From positions 1,054,001 through 1,118,000 of the forward strand of contig OY752143.1 of the NCBI GenBank assembly GCA_963573315.1: 64,000 nt of DNA, written 5' to 3'. Source of the DNA: Entomortierella parvispora. Taxonomy: Eukaryota > Mortierellomycota > Mortierellomycetes > Mortierellales > Mortierellaceae. Below, piece after piece: positions 61,504-64,000 of this stretch. The position numbers and the translations under genes are program-made. The notes under the pieces are model-generated. The model was not told where the DNA came from. It saw nothing but the letters and a program-made list of their open reading frames with translations, and did not search any database. Within the stretch, counting starts at the first letter, position 1. Every line of letters starts with the position of its first letter.

Positions 61504-62971
61504 GGGTGCGTTAGGACGGATAAAGACTGAGGGCGGACCGAGTTCTATCTGTACGCCTTGGTGCAAGGGGTCGTTGGACAGTAAATCAAGGGAGAATGGG
61601 GACAAAAATCCTGTCCAGGACAGAACCGCGGCTGTTGCTGCTGCTGGGGTTGGAGTGGAGAGGAAGTGAAGAACAGCAAAAAAGATGATGGAGGAGGGAT
61701 TGATTGCAATGGCCTTGATGGAGAAAGGGGGGCCAGCGAAGAAAGATGGGATGATGATGATGATCGAAGGATGGCACACGAGCAGAAAGACAAAAATAGC
61801 ACTGTAACAGGCTGTCTCTCGCTGTCGCACACGCTGTCTCTGTGCGGGGTCACCGTTTGTGTCAGAGCAGGGGTTGGACAAGAGACAGATAGACAATGGC
61901 AAAGGGATAGGGCAAGGACAGCCTCGGAAAGTCGCACGGACGATTAAGGCTGACCGGGTCATGGTGACCCCTATGGTCATATGCCAGACCGAGGTCGAGT
62001 TGCATAAGAGCAAGAACAGGCGGCATGGTCAGGCAACGGGCTTGACACACACCGCCACCACAGCCACACGCGCAGCGTGCGTCTATGTAAATGTAGCCTG
62101 TTCATTTGACCTGCCCTCCAAGCATCAAGGCCTCATGGAAGCTCTTGAGTTTTGCACCATGCATGTAGTCGCAGTCTATCGGTCTCGAGTCGACACAAAC
62201 CACACATTAAGCAATGGCTCCCTTTTCTGGAAAGAATATCATTCTCACGGTGCGTAGCCGATTGGCACTCTGATTGGACAACGGGCAACCCAGCTGGGAT
62301 TTGGCGCCATCCCCATCCATATTGTTCAGACTTTGTTCTCTGACAGCTCCTCTCTCAAGGTTTCTTCAACAGCTCTTTTCTCTTTCTCTCTGTTATCTCC
62401 TACAGTACTTCTCTTGAAGAAAGAGTCCTACATAAAATTTCTGGGCTGCTCGTGGCACGACGGTCTCTGACGTGTGCTCTTTGCGCCATGATGGCACTTG
62501 TAACCATAGCAGCAGGTAGCCAACGCCAAGCCTAGTTCAGCCAAACCAAGTCCAGCCACGCCAAGGGACCCCAAACCTAATGGCAACGAGAGCAAGAGAG
62601 TCAAAGAGGCCATCGTGTTGATGGGAACGCAGACGAGTCCGCCCGACCAATCAGGTGGCGGCAGCACATCGAACGCAAGTCGCACGAGAGCATGACTCGA
62701 CGACGGGAGGACGAGGAGCACGCGCGGGGGGGAGGACACAGTTTGGATTGCAAACATAAAACACAAATCCAACAAATCCAGCCAAAGGATGAACTGAAGA
62801 GCGTCCTCCACTCCTCTCCGCCAGCCCATGGGAAATCGATCGTTTCCAAATCCGGCCCCCGCCTCTTTTTTTGCTTCTTTCTACTCGCCTTCGTCCCTCT
62901 CCCTTCTCTCACTCAACTCCCCCCGCCAATTGCGTCTTTTGTGGCCTTGCACTCCAGAGGCCTTATAAATA
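61504..62971. other. Divergent promoter region, DUF229 gene and aminopeptidase
   Basis: About 1.47 kb between two opposite starts. It holds GATGATGAT near 61747, CAAT-like and pyrimidine-rich stretches and no supportable gene. Confidence 0.5.
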
Positions 62972-63945
62972 ATGGCGCGCCTCCCCTGCCTCGTCCTTCT
63001 TTTTCTTTTTCTCTTCTCTCTTTCTCCCACGCTAGCCTCCACCTCTTCCTCTCCCTCCTCCTCCTCACCCTCCGACCCTCCGCTCCTGGACGAGTCCCAG
63101 CCCGATCCCGCTCTCGCCTTCAACTTCTCTCTGACCCCGTCCGACAATCCCCTGCTCCAGCAACAACAGCACGTCTTTGCCGTCAACAAGTCTCCGCCAT
63201 CCGAATCTGAATCTGAATCTGTAATTGAACATCAATCCACAATGTGCAACAAGGCCGCTTCCAACCCCAACCGCGTGGTCCTCCCCACCAACGTCACCCC
63301 CTCGCACTACACACTTACCATCACCCCCGACTTGAAGGAGTTCACCTTTGGCGGTTATGTCGAGATTGAGTAAGTATCAGTTTCTTTTCTTGTTGTTGCT
63401 TCCTTTCCGCCTTGGGCAGTACTGTACAATGTCTTGCGAGCGCGCAAGGCGCAGGACTTGCACAAGACAGAATAGTTCAGGAGGCAGAGTCGACGTGGAT
63501 CGTGGATCAAGGACCAGCGTCATCATTTGTTTCACAGTCACCAGGGACCCGGATCACTGCGAATCTCAGGGCATGTTTCAGAGGCGAGCAATTTGTTCTC
63601 GTTCGTTCTTTGGCTTGGACAAGGAACCTTCTTTTTATGCTTCGACTTGCGAGAAGGAAGGAAAAAAACGAGAGCATCCGTGAGCGAGTGGTGGATGGGA
63701 AAACATCAGCAACATCGCTGGCGTGGACAAATGACAGGATGGCAGAGGGGGGCAGGGTGGGAAAGAAAGGGGGAGAAAGAATCGCGCTGTACCGAGGGGC
63801 AAAAAAAAAAAAAAAAAAAAAAACTAAATATCCTACTCTTCCTTGTTGTGTTTAGTCTGACCATCCACGAGGCCACCAAGACTGTCCAGATCAACACCAA
63901 GGACCTCACCCTCAAGTCTACTGCCATCGAGATCGAGGGCAAGAC
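62972..63945 (+). CDS. M1 family aminopeptidase, first two exons (runs off right edge)
   Basis: Exon 1 is 62972-63369 and exon 2 is 63856-63945, joined through a 486-bp intron that contains a poly-A run; the junction completes an Asp codon (GGYVEID-LTIHEATKTV). The start encodes a signal peptide (MARLPCLVLLFLFLFSLSPTLA) and a Ser/Pro-rich spacer. After it comes VVLPTNVTPSHYTLTITPDL, the typical N-terminal start of puromycin-sensitive-type M1 aminopeptidases. The zinc site (HEXXH) lies beyond the window. The signal peptide suggests a secreted or vacuolar enzyme. The TATA-like TTATAAAT sits only 8 bp before the ATG. Confidence 0.82.
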
Positions 63946-64000
63946 GTAAGTGAACAATGCCGCCTGATGTTTCCGAAGAGGAAAAACAAACAAAAAAAAA

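Noticed and set aside
61504-62013. N-terminal extension of the DUF229 frame to 62013
   Set aside because: The extension is hydrophobic and low-complexity with no conserved block; the MPGIYSSLGQEDD start gives a normal type II membrane protein.
1-64000. CRISPR arrays, bacterial operons, phage or integrated plasmid
   Set aside because: No regular spaced repeats, bacterial ribosome sites or phage genes; introns and gene content are fungal.

Overview
The window looks like nuclear DNA of an early-diverging fungus, most likely in the Mortierellomycota or Mucoromycota. That is an inference from several things. Spliceosomal introns are short, with GTAAGT/GTATGT-like donors and CTAG/TAG acceptors. 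There is a polyglutamine-rich fungal-specific transcription factor and a MATA_HMG-type factor. The first third is packed with Ty3/gypsy retrotransposons. No species can be fixed from the sequence alone.

Bases 1-22,334 are a nested retrotransposon graveyard. Family A (237-bp LTR, chromodomain integrase, initiator-Met-tRNA primer site) is present as a left-truncated minus-strand copy (1-1,705) and as a plus-strand copy with truncated gag but uninterrupted pol (16,724-21,299) behind a stray inverted LTR. Family B (about 1.04-1.08-kb LTR, no chromodomain seen) is present as a minus-strand copy B' (1,706-6,744) cut by family A, as a plus-strand copy B (6,745-13,097) whose gag is cut by B', as a 5'-truncated diverged LTR, and as a solo LTR with a 4-bp target duplication. 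Family C is an internally deleted chromovirus ending at 22,334. Between them lie a 144-bp hairpin (MITE-like) and an unrecognised two-ORF module (15,136-16,356).

Bases 22,335-39,466 are single-copy genes: a fungal-specific (MHR) transcription factor, a MATA_HMG factor, a secreted histidine-brace LPMO-like protein, an ANCHR/ZFYVE19-like abscission protein, a serine-rich conserved protein, Sds22 (PP1 regulator) and the MYG1 exonuclease. Sds22 and MYG1 are divergent over a 276-bp shared promoter.

Bases 39,467-46,700 are the most unusual part. A soluble, catalytic-domain-only HMG-CoA reductase sits between two large intronless orphan genes on the same strand. Repeat-filled spacers separate the three: tandem repeats, a 28-C homopolymer and diverged 140-bp repeats. 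This could be a small isoprenoid-linked or lineage-specific gene group.

Bases 46,700-64,000 return to conserved genes: GINS subunit Psf3, a hypothetical protein, mitochondrial prolyl-tRNA synthetase divergent from a CHY/RING E3 ligase (RCHY1/PIRH2-like), a large serine/threonine-rich protein, a DUF229 sulfatase-like membrane protein, and the first two exons of an M1 aminopeptidase running off the right edge.
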